Assembly: GCF_001540865.1 (NCBI RefSeq)
Contig: NC_033639.1
Span: 8,792,432-8,856,431 of the forward strand
Source: Ananas comosus
Taxonomy: Eukaryota > Streptophyta > Magnoliopsida > Poales > Bromeliaceae
Reading direction: 5' to 3'
DNA: 64,000 nt
Below the pieces are notes generated by a model that made no database searches, was not told the origin of the DNA, and saw only the letters and a list, made by a program, of their open reading frames with translations. Position numbers and translations under genes: made by a program. Shown piece by piece: positions 10,927 to 24,455 of this stretch; the stretch's first letter is position 1, and each line of letters opens with the position of its first letter.

Positions 10927-13900
10927 AGATATATATGTACCAATTTATAGGTACGATTTTAACTAATTATTTAGTTTTCTATATATAAAAAAGTATGCTA
11001 AAATATGTGATGTGATGAATGATCGATGAATAGGCTGTGTCTCGATGTAGGAATACACACAGCCTACGCAATAAATTTTTCCTTTTTTTAAACACTGTTG
11101 AGTTTTATTGTGAGAAAATACTTAGTTTGTATTGAGGGAATGCAGGGAATGGAGGTTATCAAGAAGCAGCAGTTGATCAGAAACGCCACTCAGTTACTTC
11201 TTTAAATTTTTTTTTGTTGCTTCATTATATAAGAATAACTCAAAAGTTAATATTGTAAAAGCTAAGATATGTGGAAAAAATGTCGTATTAGCGAGTATTC
11301 ATGATCGAATATCTGTTTCACGCGATACAAATCTGCTTCTGAAACTCTGCATCTCTTGAAAATCGATTACCTCGTACAATTTTATATAGCTAATTTGCTT
11401 TCTACTTACATAAATCTTGCTGAAAAGTTCTTCTGAATGATGCAATGCAGGTCTATGATCTTTTAGCTGTCGAGCCTTCGGAGTTTGTCTGGTACGGTTT
11501 GGGCTGCTTGGAGAATCTGGCAGATCTCGGTGATTGCTCTGCAAGGGTCGTGCGCGAGAAGCTGAGAATCATGGTAATTTTCTGATCGAGTTCTGAAGGG
11601 TTAGATATCATATCATATTCTGATGCATTTCGATTAGAATACATGCTGCTGCTTAGTCCTTTATATGTGACCTTCTTATTCTAGATGTGAATAGTATTTA
11701 CCATATTAGACGGTGACATTGCGATTTCCTTGACAAACTTTTTGTTCATCTTTGCGGCCTATGGCCAAATTTTAATGAACTTCTATTTTATATATGTATA
11801 AATAATGTGGCAGGTTGCAGGAGGTGATGGTACAGTTGGTTGGGTGTTAGGATGCCTGGCAGAGCTATATGTGCAAAAAAGAGAGCCAGTTCCACCGATC
11901 GCCATTATCCCACTCGGAACAGGAAATGATCTTTCTAGGAGCTTCAGTTGGGTCAGTATCTGCTTTCCGCTCTTATTTTTGTCCCATTTGGCCTACCTGT
12001 AGCTCCGTTATATAAAAGTATCGGAAGAAGCACTTAGAGCTTGTCATTAAAATCTCTTTAAGCGCTTTGGTTGGGGCTCATAACTCCTTTCGCACGAAAG
12101 CCTGGGTATTTTATTTGTCAAATGGCTAAACTGGCTGCCTCTCTGAGAGGAAAAACTGTTCCGGATAACACTCATGCTTAAGTATCTTTTTAGGGGCCTT
12201 CGTTTCCATTTGCATGGAGATCAGCAGTCAAACGTTCTCTCTACAAGGCAATGACGGGTCCAATTTGCCGCCTAGACAGGTACGAATTATCTTCAGATTG
12301 AAATTAGATCACATTTCTTATTCCTATCATTCTTTCACCTTGTATGATTTCATTTAAATAAAAAGAAACTAATTTCAATATTTTCAAAACTCGTTCCTAA
12401 TTTCTATCGCCAAGTTTGTTTTCCTCTTTAATATAAAATTTTGAAATATTTTAATGCAGTTGGGATGTGACCGTCTCTATGCCGGCAGGAGAAGAAGCGG
12501 ATGTAGAACTGCCACACTCTCTTAAGCCTCTGGGAATGTGCGCTTTTGATAAGGTTATATATGTTTCTCCTTAAATTATGCTTCACACTTTTCTTATATT
12601 CTCTTTCTGATTTTTTTTTTCTTTCTAAATTATACTTATTTGCTCATGAATTTAAGAAGCGTTTGTACGGTAGCATCTGGCGCATTGTATTCTTTCTTTT
12701 TGCAGCTGACCCTCCAAATCGTACTCTTCCTCCTTTCAGTTCATTTAATTGCCATACTGTGTTTCTTTTCTCACATTCAGCTTCTATGTGCAGCTCAGTA
12801 ACTTGAGTTCTACGTTGACGGTACTATCTCTTAATAATGCTTTTATTTCTGCAGGATGGATACATTGAGGGTGATTTGCCAGAAAAGGTTTCTTGCTTTA
12901 ATGGAGTCTTCTATAATTATTTTAGTATAGGTATGGTATCTTTCCACTACTTTCATGTTTCAGGTGGAAAGCAAACTCTGTTCAATCATTTGGACCACGT
13001 AGTGCTGTTCATTGTCAAAGATTTGTTAATTTAACTTTTTATCTGATTTAACTACTTGTTTTGTTATTTCTTCTTATAGATCATTTCTCATATTATGGTC
13101 ACATTATTGTAAGGTCGACCAATATGGTGCTTTGGCTCTTTGTTTACGTATTCTTACCTCCTTGTCCTGATGTTTTCTATAATGAGATTATGATCCGCTC
13201 TTTACGAGAGTTTATGGGTTCAGTTCAGTCCCCGAAAAACTGTATCGTAAGCTTTTTTCTGGAAAAAAAAAAGAAAGAGAAAAAAGAAGAGATTGGTTTT
13301 TAATTCTCTTATATTTTGCTGTGAGACCTAGGGCTTTTAATGTCGTTCCCCTTCCGGATGTTAAATTTATCTATTTTTCTTCTATATAACGTATGACTGG
13401 ACTCTTCTTCATGTAGGAATGGATGCTCAGGTTGCGTATGGATTTCATCAGTTGCGTGATGAGAAACCGTTCCTTGCCCCCAGTCCATTAGCTAATAAGG
13501 TATGTCTCTGTTTACAGTCCATTTTCCATATCAATTGCTACTATGAACAATTCCATTTTGTTTTTGTCGCTTATCCTTTTATTATTTTATCGAAGTTTAG
13601 TTAAAATTATGATCATGATATTGTGAGGACTATCTTGCTTTTCCTTGGGCAAAATAAAACTAAAAAAAAAATCCATCAGTTCCCTTAATCACCATATTTC
13701 CTATTTACGGCTCCTTAGTTTTACAATTTTGAGCACTACATCTTGGGAGAAGTTGTACTTTCCGAAATTGTTACAAGTGTAATATTTCATCGATAATTAC
13801 AAAATTTAACATTCCCTAGCATGCAACGGCACTGATATTATTCTAATTATTTCTTGGTTTTTCATGATTAAATATTGAAAAACTTGTTTCACGCTTAACA

Positions 13901-15924
13901 CATTTGATGAATACTGATGGACTGATTTTATGGCAGTTGATTTATGCAGGATATACCTGTAAGCAAGGATGGTTCTTTACACCATGCATCAGTGATCCAA
14001 GTTTAAGGTGTAGTATTTGTCCTCTCACAAGCATACAATAGTTCACCTCTTGATCCATTTCCTTTGGTAATACAACTGCGAATTTTTCACAGTCAAAACT
14101 ATTTTTATCACCTACAAAAAGGAGAATTAACACACCCATTAATATTAGGGATCAAAAGGATTTTCCCGAATCGAAGGATTTTTCAGTTGGGTAGGTTTGA
14201 CGAAGGAATTTTGATTGGATAAATTCGGTTTTCCCGCAACTTCAAGTCTTAACACAATTAAATTTTGCATCATTTTCAAGCAATTTTGTCAAATTTATTT
14301 AGCAACTTCTTTAAAGCTCATGATATAATGGCTATCGTGATCTTTGTAGATGCAGTTCTTTTAATACTTTCTTCGTCTTGTAATGAAACTCTGTGCGATC
14401 TTTTACACATGTTAGAATGTTCATTTATTAATATCTCTTATTTCTTCAGCAAAAATGATCTTGTGATCATGTGAGAATACAAAGGCAGCTAACCAACCAT
14501 TGCAACCAAATATTTAGTTTCCGAGTATTATTTCTAATTTTCTACAACTCCTTGAAGAGTACTTTGATAAAACTTAAAAGCAAAGAGGAATATTGCTTTT
14601 CAGCGCGAGATCGCCTTTCTATTTTTCAGTCACTATTCTCTTTTTCCAGTTTACCTTTGTATGCTAGTTTTATGAAGTTGAAACATAAACTTGAGGCTAG
14701 TGCTCCATGAAATAGTATGTGATTTGCTTCAAAAATGCGTTATGCAGAGGACTGAAGAACATTCTTCAGCTATCGATTAAGAAGATTGATAGCTCAGATT
14801 GGGAGCAGATTCCCGTACCTTCAAGGCAAGTTTGTCATCCTTGACCTGAATTTCTTTTTTTTTTTTATACGATTTTCTCTACTTTAGATCCCAGTTTTGA
14901 GTTCAATTCGATTTACCAACGTATTTGTATTTTCCAACTCATGTGAATAACTTTTTCTCGTGCAGTGTTAGGGCTATAGTTGCTTTGAATCTTCACAACT
15001 ATGGGAGTGGAAGGAATCCATGGGGCAATTTGAAACCTGATTATTTAGAAAAGGTTTGTAGAACTAATTTGTGCAAAACCCTTTGGTTCAGACGATTATA
15101 CTTTAGCTATTTTGTTACTTTATCAAAGTGCTTCACGAGAAATTTCATCCACACAGCTCATTAAAAGATTAAACTGCGTTGCTTGTAATTCTCTTTTGCT
15201 CATTTTTCATATGTTTGTGACCGTGTGTGTGGCTGCGTCCATGGGAACATTTTGGGCACAAAGCTTTCGCTATCCTAAGCCTAAACTGTTGACTGAAGCT
15301 TATTTCAGCATGCTTTTCTCACTTCTTTCTTGTTCTGCAAATTCACTTGCTGAATTTCATCGACTGTAAATTCATGCCTGTAAGATTTCATTTTGGGAAA
15401 TTCATATCAAGTCAATAAAGCCCCATTGGAACAATACTTGTAATTGATAATGACGATTAAAATCCGATTTTTAACTCGAAGTTTTGATCCTCTTTTTTGG
15501 GGTTGAGTTTTGCTAGAGAGGATTTGTCGAGGCCCAAGTTGATGATGGCCTGCTTGAAATCTTCGGATTAAAGCAAGGGTGGCATGCTTCACTTGTGATG
15601 GTAGAGCTCATATCGGCTAAACACATTGCCCAGGTACCTAAACACATCGCGGCAAACTATTGTGTTGATCTTCTTTTTTGTGCACCATTTATTTGTACCT
15701 TTTGTCCCATGGATACTGATACAGGTTTCGCCAAATACATAAATTGATCTGTGGTACATTTTCAGGCTGCAGCAATTAGATTGGAAATCAGAGGGGGCCA
15801 ATGGAGAGATGCGTACATGCAAATGGATGGCGAGCCATGGAAACAGACGATGAGCAGGGACTATTCTATCTTCGTCGATATAAAGAGGGCGCCGTTTCAG
15901 TCGCTAATCATTAGTGGAGAGTGA
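10238..15924 (+). CDS. Diacylglycerol kinase, plant cluster II-like (DGK7/DGK4 type), twelve exons
   Basis: The enzyme phosphorylates diacylglycerol to phosphatidic acid with ATP. Exons: 10238-10678, 11451-11573, 11814-11951, 12194-12279, 12460-12553, 12855-12930, 13417-13499, 13937-14007, 14748-14825, 14966-15053, 15517-15633, 15766-15924. Together they give 517 residues with no frame break. The catalytic part begins at [14 protein letters not shown]. The ATP-binding GGDGTVGW is in exon 3, [12 protein letters not shown] follows it, and the accessory part has [19 protein letters not shown]. The C1 domains of cluster I enzymes are absent. The N terminus carries Glu and Ala runs not usual in the family. 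All introns are GT-AG except intron 9, whose donor is AAG|GCAAGT. Close match in order to Arabidopsis DGK7 from memory, not from a search. Confidence 0.93.
10878..10921. repeat. (TA)n microsatellite in DGK intron 1
   Basis: An uninterrupted AT dinucleotide run lies within the 772-bp first intron of the DGK gene. Confidence 0.9.
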
Positions 15925-17950
15925 ACATGTGCACGGTTCACTCAAATTGGATAAGGTACACATGTGAGAACTACATTTAAAACAAATTCTTTAGCTCCAT
16001 TCTTGATCCACAAATAATCTTTTACAGTAAAGTCTGAGTTTGTCATACGAAGCTCTCTTTGTACTTTCCAGGGTAGTTCTTTTCACTCCGGAGAAAGCAG
16101 AAATGATCGCTTCGTAGTAATTCCTGGTTATTCTGATTATTTACGGATATCTAATAACACAATTCGTGTAGCCAAAGAGGATTAATTGTTCGTTTCACCG
16201 ACCGATTCCTACTCATCAGCTGGTCTCAATTGAAATGCTGTAGCACACGGATCGTAACAAGATAACATCGTCGAATACTTCATATCTTAACTGCATTTGG
16301 CTGTTGGGATGACAGCGAAGAGTTTGGAGACTTTCGAAAGTCGGCGTCGTGATGTAATTGTAAATTGGAAGTCGAAGATTTGTTTACTAATTCGTCTGTA
16401 AAAATTTTTATGTGTAATCATTTACCTTCTCTCATGGTTGGAAATTATGATTTGGTGTATATGATTATATGATTATTTGTTGTATAGAAGTGAGGTATGA
16501 CTCTTTAACTTTTGAATGTAACTACAAGAAGAGGCAAACAAGGAGGATATTTAACAGGACAACCCATTTGCCTTTGTATGGATTCTGAAAACATGTCTCC
16601 GAAAATTCGACCTTGGTGAAGATAACAAGATCAATGTATATAAATTTTTCTTGTGTTTTGGTGATTGTTCTCTCTTTCTAGTGTATTATGTGAAATTCTC
16701 ATCATAGCGATTATATATGTAATAGTGTTTTAGACTCTTACGTCTTTGCGCTAAGAAGATTAGTATCGATGAATATGTCACGACTCTTGTGTTATGGCAC
16801 AAGCCGAAAAACCAAGGAAAAGTGAGAAATAGGGAAGGAAATAAAGCACGCAGATAATTTATATGATTCAGCCACTAGTTTATACCCTACAGACAGAAGA
16901 CAATGCGAGATCTTTACTATAACAAAAACAGGGTATAAAAACAGCTCTTTTAGCCCTAGCCCTAAATACGCTTAGGAACTTCAACAATCTTAAGCAATTT
17001 CTCCAGCAAATGATGCATGAGATGATCACAGCATCTCAATTCACACTAAATGAGACAACCCTTTTCTCTACACCAAGTAGAAGCAACATGATGTGGGAAG
17101 CTAAAGTTATTCCCACAAACACTACATACAAATAGAATCTATAGTGGAATTGCTACATGATAAAGTGCTTTTTTTTTTTGACCTGGATATGCATCTGGAT
17201 AACAGATTGCCTTGCCCAGGATATGCATCTTATACCAGAATCTTAATTTCTATGCTTGCTCTTATCCAGAAACTAGGGCATAGCAGAATATATGAAATGA
17301 ATAGAGTGTAAACTTTATAAAGGTTCCTTTTTTTTTGAAAAAAAAACATTAAAATATGTGGAATTTGTCATGTCATATGATTAATGATTACCAACCAAAC
17401 CACCAATTAGGAAAAGTAAATCTTCTTTTTGAAAGAGACACCCACTCAGCCTATTGTTTGTTGTTTTAACCCTCCCTGTTTGAATATGATTGGAGATTCC
17501 AACAAAATCTCACTTCAAAGACTAAAAAAAAAAAAAATCCAAAAATGCAAAATCTCTTTATGCAAATCTCCTCTCTTTATGTACAGAAATCATATGCAAT
17601 TAAAAGGGGGAAAAAAGTGAAAATTAAAATTCTTTATCTTTTTTTAAGCTCAGACACTAAATTTTTTTTTAAAAAAGAACATTCAAGTTTGCCTTTATTG
17701 GAGTTATTTTTGTAACATTTTATATGAATTGAATTCAAAGTTCAAATTTAAAAAGAGGGGAAAAAAACAAAGAAAATAAAAAAGTTGCTTTTCGCCGCAA
17801 TTACGGCTGAAGAGACAATTTTTCTTTGTATGATTGTTGCTTTTTCCTTAAAGTTAGACCCCTATAAAGCCCTAAATTGACTCATAATTGATCAAAACAA
17901 AACACCCATCCAACCAAAACAATCTCATTCTATGCATGCCTACTTTGTGT
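15925..17950. other. DGK 3' flank and unassigned spacer
   Basis: The first few hundred bases are probably 3' UTR. At about 16780-17160 the sequence has the look of a decayed LTR or insertion ('cacgcagataatttatatgattcagcc', then splice-like CA/TG-rich text), but no end or repeat partner was found inside the window. No gene is supported. Confidence 0.35.
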
Positions 17951-17959
17951 AGAAAGCAA

Positions 17960-18070
17960 AACCCTAGCTAGATGGCTAGGTCAAATTGGTCCAACTTGTT
18001 GAAAATGGCATTTTTTCACATAAATCCCCACAATCTAAAAACAATCTAAAAAATTGGCATATGACTGAAT
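17960..18070 (+). repeat. Dispersed duplicate, copy 1 of 2
   Basis: The stretch 'gtagaaa.caaaaccctag...ggtcaaattggt.aact...tgaaaatg.cattttt.cacataaatcc' recurs at 18682-18775 in the same orientation. The copies have diverged by several substitutions and a 12-base insertion. The class of the repeat is unknown. Confidence 0.6.
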
Positions 18071-18681
18071 CATGCCGAATACTTTCCTGCTTTGATATCA
18101 TACGGTACAACCAATCACTCTAAAACCTCGGGCTCCATTCGGGAGCGAGATTTAAGAGTGTCGCTATATTTACCCCCTGCTTCAAAAACTAGTGTAATCG
18201 TTTGGTAATATAAGCGTCTAGTGGTCTGCCAAATAAAAAATGACGCTTGTACAGAGTTTCTCACTTTCGCACTTCGCAGATGAGTTTATTAAGCTGCGCG
18301 TTCTATGTCGCAACACCGTGAAGTTGCTACCAAACCAGACCTTAAGCTTATGAGGAAAAAAGATAGTATGATTTTATATTCGGCCATTAAACTAACTAGC
18401 ATAATAACCTGCGCGATGCGATAGATAGATAATTAAAAAAAAAAAAAACGTCAACAAAAAAAAGAAAACGGCGATGAAAAAAAAACGATGATAAGGAATG
18501 ATATTCATTTTACTAATGAATGAAGATAACAACTGAGGGAAGAAGAAAAAGAGGAGGGACTTGAGCTGCTTCAGGGTAGAGACCACACTTAACAATAAAG
18601 AAAAAGTTGTCATATGACAATTTTAGGAAAAACAATGTACAGGTATAGATGTTTACCTATCCGACCTTGCTAACTTGGTTT

Positions 18682-18775
18682 GTAGAAATCAAAACCCTAG
18701 GTCAAATTGGTCAAACTTTTTGAAAATGACATTTTTGCACATAAATCCTTATAGGGGTTGAAAACTTGGTATATT
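18682..18775 (+). repeat. Dispersed duplicate, copy 2 of 2
   Basis: Partner of 17960-18070, about 720 bp downstream and in the same orientation. Together they could be parts of a larger duplicated segment, but the sequence between them is not repeated. Confidence 0.6.
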
Positions 18776-19087
18776 ATTGAGAGCACCAAGCTTGGACCAC
18801 ATAATAATGAGGACATGCATGCAGTGTGGGTAGTGAAAGTGATTTTGCCTAACACTGTTGAATCATCATACTTTTTAATGGGGCCAGCATAATTAGGAAA
18901 CAAACAATCTCTAGGAATGAAACTTACCTATCCTTTCTTAATTTTTAAAATAATAATAATAAATTTTTAGTAAAGCGCTAGATCTAGCAGTTTGATGCTT
19001 TTACTGTCGTGAGAAATCGGCAATGAGATTTCAATATTTTCAAAAAGAATATCTTTATATGGGTACTTTTACTTTTGCTGCCGAGAA

Positions 19088-19437
19088 AATTAAATCCATT
19101 GAAAGAATATTTTAGCACAATACTTTTTTTTTAATAGCGCTACTCAAACAACACTCTATTTGATTATAAAATTCGCTTAAATAAGCCAAGAAGAACAAGC
19201 CCTCAGCTTAATTATTGTAAATCTCGAGCATAAATGTGTGAGAAAGTGTTAAGTATGTTATATTAAATCCATTGAAAGAATATTTTAGCACAATACTTTT
19301 TTTTTTTTAATAGGGCTACTGAGACAACACTCCATTTGATTATAAAATTCGCTTAAATAAACCAAGATGAACAAGCACTCAGCATAATAGTAAATCTCGA
19401 GTATAAATGTATGAGAAAGTGTTAAGTATGTTGTATT
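19088..19437 (+). repeat. ~175-bp tandem duplication
   Basis: Unit 1 (about 19088-19262) and unit 2 (about 19263-19437) both read 'attaaatccattgaaagaatattttagcacaatac', a T run, 'aatag.gctact.a.acaacactc', 'gattataaaattcgcttaaata' and 'gagaaagtgttaagtatgtt.tatt'. They differ by scattered substitutions and small indels. No coding frame is shared. Confidence 0.8.
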
Positions 19438-20552
19438 AATTGAAACACTATTATTTTATGACTCCGAGTTTTTAAAATAATAGATTGTTTTATAGTTTAT
19501 AAAACTTAGTTCGAATTTTAACAGGCTTAGTAACAAACTATTATATTTACTTACAAATAAACAGGAATTAACATAGTAAAATAAAATGAGCTTAAATAAA
19601 ATAATATTAACACCACCTCCAAGGGATTATGTGTGAATATGATTTTATAAATCTAAAACAACCTATAATTAACCATCATTATTGCTCATTAACCAATCAC
19701 ACTTTTAATCCAACTTATAATTTCTCTCTCTTAACTGTGGATAAGTGTGGGAAAAAGTAAAAGTGCTTGGACAAATATTCATTCCAGTGACGTGTTCCCC
19801 ATCCTAGTTAGAAAAAAGGCCAAAAAAAAAAAGAAAAAAAAAGTAGGCTTTAAAGAAGAGTACTATACTTTATGGATAGTCCCCACACTATCCAGATATT
19901 GCGAATTGGGTCTTATACTTTTTGGCTTAAATAATTCGGTTTTTGAAATTTCACGCAACTATATCTTTTTAAAATATCAATTTATTACTTCTTTTAAATA
20001 TTTAATTTAGACTCTATTTGGAATTACGGGACAGTTCATTATATACAATCATTTTTTCTCGTAAAATATAAGACATCGTCCAAATTATATTGAAAAGATT
20101 ATTTTATAACAAAAAATTAAAGGATAAATTGGTTTAATTGCATACAGTTCTCTGTAAATATATATAATAGTAAATATATCTCTACAAAGTTTAACTTTTC
20201 ATATTTATCACTGTAAAAGTTTAATGATATTCATATTTGTTTATCTAGTTTATTATTGTTAAGGCACTTTTATTTTTTAACAGAAAATAAATAAAATGAT
20301 ATTTTTACCATTAGAAATATGTCCCTCCAATAGTCCCAATTGTTAGAATTATTCAGAAATATCCTCTCAAAAATCTCCAACGGTCATCTTCTTCTATTCT
20401 ATCATCACAAATAATATAAGAGAAGTAAAAATGTCAATTTACATACCTCATTCACTAATCAGGATAAATATTTTACCTACATATGATTAGTTATATTTTT
20501 CTAACAAATACTAACAACATGGGTATATTTAAAAATATTAGAATTTTTGCAA

Positions 20553-20554
<2 letters not shown>

Positions 20555-20597
<43 letters not shown>
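20555..20597. repeat. (TA)n microsatellite
   Basis: A pure dinucleotide run in AT-rich spacer. The translated TYR/ILE repeats here are an artefact of the tract. Confidence 0.9.
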
Positions 20598-20601
<4 letters not shown>

Positions 20602-20785
20602 TAAACTTTGTAAGAAATATTTACTATTTGATTTGTTTACAGAGAGTCGCATGCAATTAACCCAAAACTAAAATTACTCCAATATATAACATACGTTAAA
20701 AATTCAAAACTATATTTACGTAAAGAACATAAGGGGCTAAATTATAATATCGAAGCAGTGTAGGGACTGAATTGTTTAAGTGAAA

Positions 20786-20787
<2 letters not shown>

Positions 20788-20820
<33 letters not shown>

Positions 20821-21030
20821 AAAAAGTATGGTTGAAGTACCATGCACCATGCGCTGGTTCCGTTGCAATGCCTTTGTACGTAAGCGATTCCGAGTTGTCC
20901 TTATCCTGTACGGTGGGCATCTGACGTGGACGGGGCCCCACCAAAAAAAAAGGACAACACATTCGCGGGGGCCCATGCATGGTCAGGTGGGAGACCCGGG
21001 TGCGGGCCCACACACCACAGAGCAATGATC
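20788..21030. other. Poly-A tract followed by a GC-rich islet
   Basis: About 29 A residues interrupted by one G (20788-20826) are followed by 200 bp of balanced-to-GC-rich sequence. It contains GACGTGG, GGGGCCCCAC, GGGGGCCCATGCATGG and GCGGGCCCACAC. The GGGCCCA-type words resemble Site II boxes, but no gene start follows. Open frames on both strands are compositional. The islet ends at the (TA)n that flanks the family A element. Confidence 0.4.
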
Positions 21031-21055
21031 AAAACCTTATATATATATATATATA

Positions 21056-21285
21056 GAACTAGGCTACTATGCTATTAATAGCACCAAGTCACTGGTGCTA
21101 CCAAGTTTTCGGCTATTGGATTAAGAGATGTGCGGTTAGGATGATGTGGGCCCCCTAGGGTTGAGTGGGTGGTTGGTTGAATAGTATGATCTAATGGGTG
21201 AAAATGATCACAAGGGTAGATCTAACGGCGGAAAACTTGGTAGCACCAAGTGCTTTGTGCTATTAATAGCACAGTAGCCGGACTC
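21056..21285. mobile_element. MITE family A copy 1 (230 bp, Mutator-type by its duplication length)
   Basis: The left terminal repeat GAACTAGGCTACTATGCT is inverted at the right end as AGCACAGTAGCCGGACTC. The inverted similarity runs about 60 bp inward. Each end carries the perfect palindrome TGCTATTAATAGCA (21070-21083 and 21258-21271). The left end adds a hairpin GCACCA/TGGTGC (21081-21098). It is flanked by (TA)n on both sides, so the target duplication cannot be read here; copy 4 shows 9 bp. There is no coding capacity. Confidence 0.85.
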
Positions 21286-22254
21286 TATATATATATATAT
21301 ATAGGGGGCTCACTGTAAATCATTTTGAATTTAACTATTTAAATTTTTAAAAATTTAAAATTTATATTTTAATTTTTTATTAATTTGTTTGATATGGGCC
21401 TAGGTCATCGTTACTTTATCCGAATTGTAACAAATCTGAATTGACTATTTAAAATTTTTAAATTTTAGTTTACTATTTAATTTTTTTAATTTGTTTGATA
21501 TGCACCGGTTAATGATATTTTAACTTTCAAATTTAATATATTTACTTATTTAAAAAATAAGTTTATAGTTACGAGAATTATATAAAATGTATTAACTAAA
21601 TATGTAAATGATTTCTTTTTTTTGACTCAAATCAAATAAATTAAAAGGTTGGATACTAAAATTAAAATTCTGATCAAAATGATCTATAATTTAAATAAAT
21701 TTTGTATGTTTTTACTTTATTTTTAGTATGAGAATAACTAAAATATTTTTTAAAGTACATGTAGATACTTTTGCTTTTTTTTTTCTGATGAAAAGATATT
21801 TAATTTGACGATCCGCATCGTGAAACATGACTTACACTAGTTGAACTTCGTAAAGCTGTCGAATTTTGTAGATTTTTTAAATTATTTGTTTAGTAGCCAT
21901 TAAAAATAGTTAATTTTAAGGCCAGTTAGATAATAGCCAAATGATGACAAAAGTTGTAGAATTTAATTCTGCTTATCTTCACATGTAATACAGAGTTACG
22001 TATATCCAATGAGTCGCTCAGAAAAAAACATTCATACATTCTTTCGCTCTAACTTTATTTTATTTATTAGTGTTTGATGGATTCCGATACTAAATAGACT
22101 CTGAATCAAATTTAACGGTGCCGACCGCCAATTCGATTTCATAAAAAATGGTGCAAAAATAAATGCCTCTGTTTAGAAGTATCCTAACTTTGCTCATTTA
22201 TTATTAACTAGACATGGTCACTGGCCTAGACTTAAATAAATAAAAAAAAAAAAA

Positions 22255-22615
22255 AAAAAAAAAAAACCCCCATCCCTCTGGTTTTACATTTTTTCACTTT
22301 AATGACCTGCGGTTTAAACTTTATCAATTTAGTGCCATATGGTTTCATTTTTATCTTTTTTATTACGAATTTCACTAGTTTTTTCGTTAAATCAATGACA
22401 AAGTTAAAACTAAAAGGTACTAAAGTGAATATTCGATAAACCTAGGTGGGGGATCTGAAGTTTTTTTTATATAATTTAATGAAATGTTAACGGAAAGCTG
22501 ACAAAAAAATAAAAATAAAACCATATGACACTAACTTGATACATTTTAAACCACAAGGATTCTAAAGTAAGAACATGCACAACCACAGGACTGATATTTG
22601 AAGTTTACCCAAAAA
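22255..22615 (+). repeat. Dispersed non-TIR repeat, family G copy 2
   Basis: The best preserved copy of the family described at 5665-6002. It starts after an A run near 22255 with 'cccccatccctctggttttacattttttcactttaatg' type text and ends at 'gtttacccaaaa'. Confidence 0.65.
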
Positions 22616-24455
22616 AAAATGGAGGTTGAGAGGGTGAAAAAAAAAAAAAAAAACCAAGAAAAAGGGAAGGATAAAATGGATGGTTAGTGCCTTTATTACC
22701 TCTTATTAATTTCAGTACCTGAAATTTTCTGAGCTCACGCATTTATATATTATCCATATGTATAAATTTGAATGTTCCCGAACCAGACACCTACTAGGGT
22801 AGTACAATGACTCCTACGGCTAGTCCTAATGTGAGCTAGTTTGCTTACGGAATTACTTAATCCGACGAATGAGGTGTGCATCGAGAGTGTTCGAAAATCT
22901 TACTTGAATCAATGGAACTACGGCATAAGTCCAAAAGCCAACGATTTTGATTGAGACCATTTTCCTTTAACTTAGAACAACGAAATTAATCATGTACCAT
23001 CTCCTGCCGCCAAATATTTCAATCACTAGATAAATAAATCAAGTCTAACGAAACTGATTATCCATGAAAGTCTCAGTATCGAAAATGACTTGAATAGTTC
23101 GGAGGCTACCGTACTTCTAAAAACATACAAACTGAACTCTCTCTCTCTCTCTATATATATATATATTATTGTTGGACTTGAACCTTGACTCAATCGACTC
23201 ACAGTAGGTTTTCTAACTTTGAATATCAAATCAAAGGCACGAAAGTCAAACTTGCTCAGACCGATTGAGTTCGGTGCAGGAGAGTTATGTGCATCCAAAC
23301 ATTCTCTTAGTTTTTAAATTTTCTCGTATATTATACTTTCGCAACTAACTTTTACAATTTATGATCGTTTTCAATCAAATGGTACCACTTTTTCTCTGAA
23401 ATTGTCTTTTCAGAGTAGTACAAAATTTTATCGAATTAGTGAATGGTCCCATTAAGTTTTTTGGCTCTATGTACATTTAATTGCAGATAGTGTAAATTTC
23501 GTCTGTAATTATCAATCAATATTAATTAAAAATATCAAATTTTACAAAGAATCCCTACTCTAATTCACTTAAGTAATTTAAATAGAAATTTAAAAAAATT
23601 AAGGTACATAGTATATATATTATATATATAAAGAAGAAAAAACTGTCTCGACACATTATTATCAGATTATATATGGAAAAATGTATTATCCACAACATTA
23701 TGACACAAAAAATATATTTTGAACTAATTATATTGTACTATATGAGATGGCGAGGAATTTAGTTAAAAGCGATATGATAATTTTGTATCTAAATATTGCT
23801 TTGGAAAATTGATAGGTAAATGCAATACGAAATGCATGCGTGGTTAAAATTGATGATGTGATCTTCATATTGAGACCCAGAAGAGTACAAAGTGATATTT
23901 TTGGGCCCAAAATATGTTTTCAACGTATAATTGAAAACACAATCATATAAGAATTGATCTTAGCGCACGCATGAATCAACCACACCATGATCTCATGTTG
24001 AACTGTTCTTGCTCCCAACTACTTAATTAACCAACCCAATTTTGTGACAAACCCACACAACCACCCAAAAATGTACAAGAGTTATGTACGTAGCATGTGA
24101 ATATCAAACCACCATACAAGTGGAAACATGTGAACTCCAACAAACAAATGGCCAAGTGTTGCACCATATATACATGTAGGAAACCACAAAAAGCAATTGC
24201 ACCAAAACCATGGGCTTGTGGTTGCTTAAACAATTGGATATATCTCACTCTTTTGATGCCACCAACAAAGAAAAGGATCCCTAGGTAATATATATAGCTA
24301 GTAGTGGCCAATGGCATGATAATTAAATTTGATAAAGTTAGCTAGGTTAAATAAATTTATTGTATAATGGAGAGCAAATTAAGATATATAGGGGGTGGCT
24401 TATTTCGTACACCTTTATATCATGTCACACAAAGCTACCACCATATATATGGATA
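22616..24455. other. AT-rich spacer with a possible family B half element
   Basis: At 23035-23145 the text 'taacgaaactgatta..catgaaagtctcagtatcgaaaatgacttgaatagttcggaggctaccgtacttctaaaaa' resembles a decayed right half of the family B MITE. A (CT)n-(TA)n tract follows at 23138-23166. No gene is supported elsewhere in this stretch. Confidence 0.4.

Noticed and set aside
12704..12807. Extra exon in DGK intron 5 after TTTTTGCAG
   Set aside because: The frame that follows is hydrophobic, has no family match, and the join 12553/12855 already gives the conserved protein.
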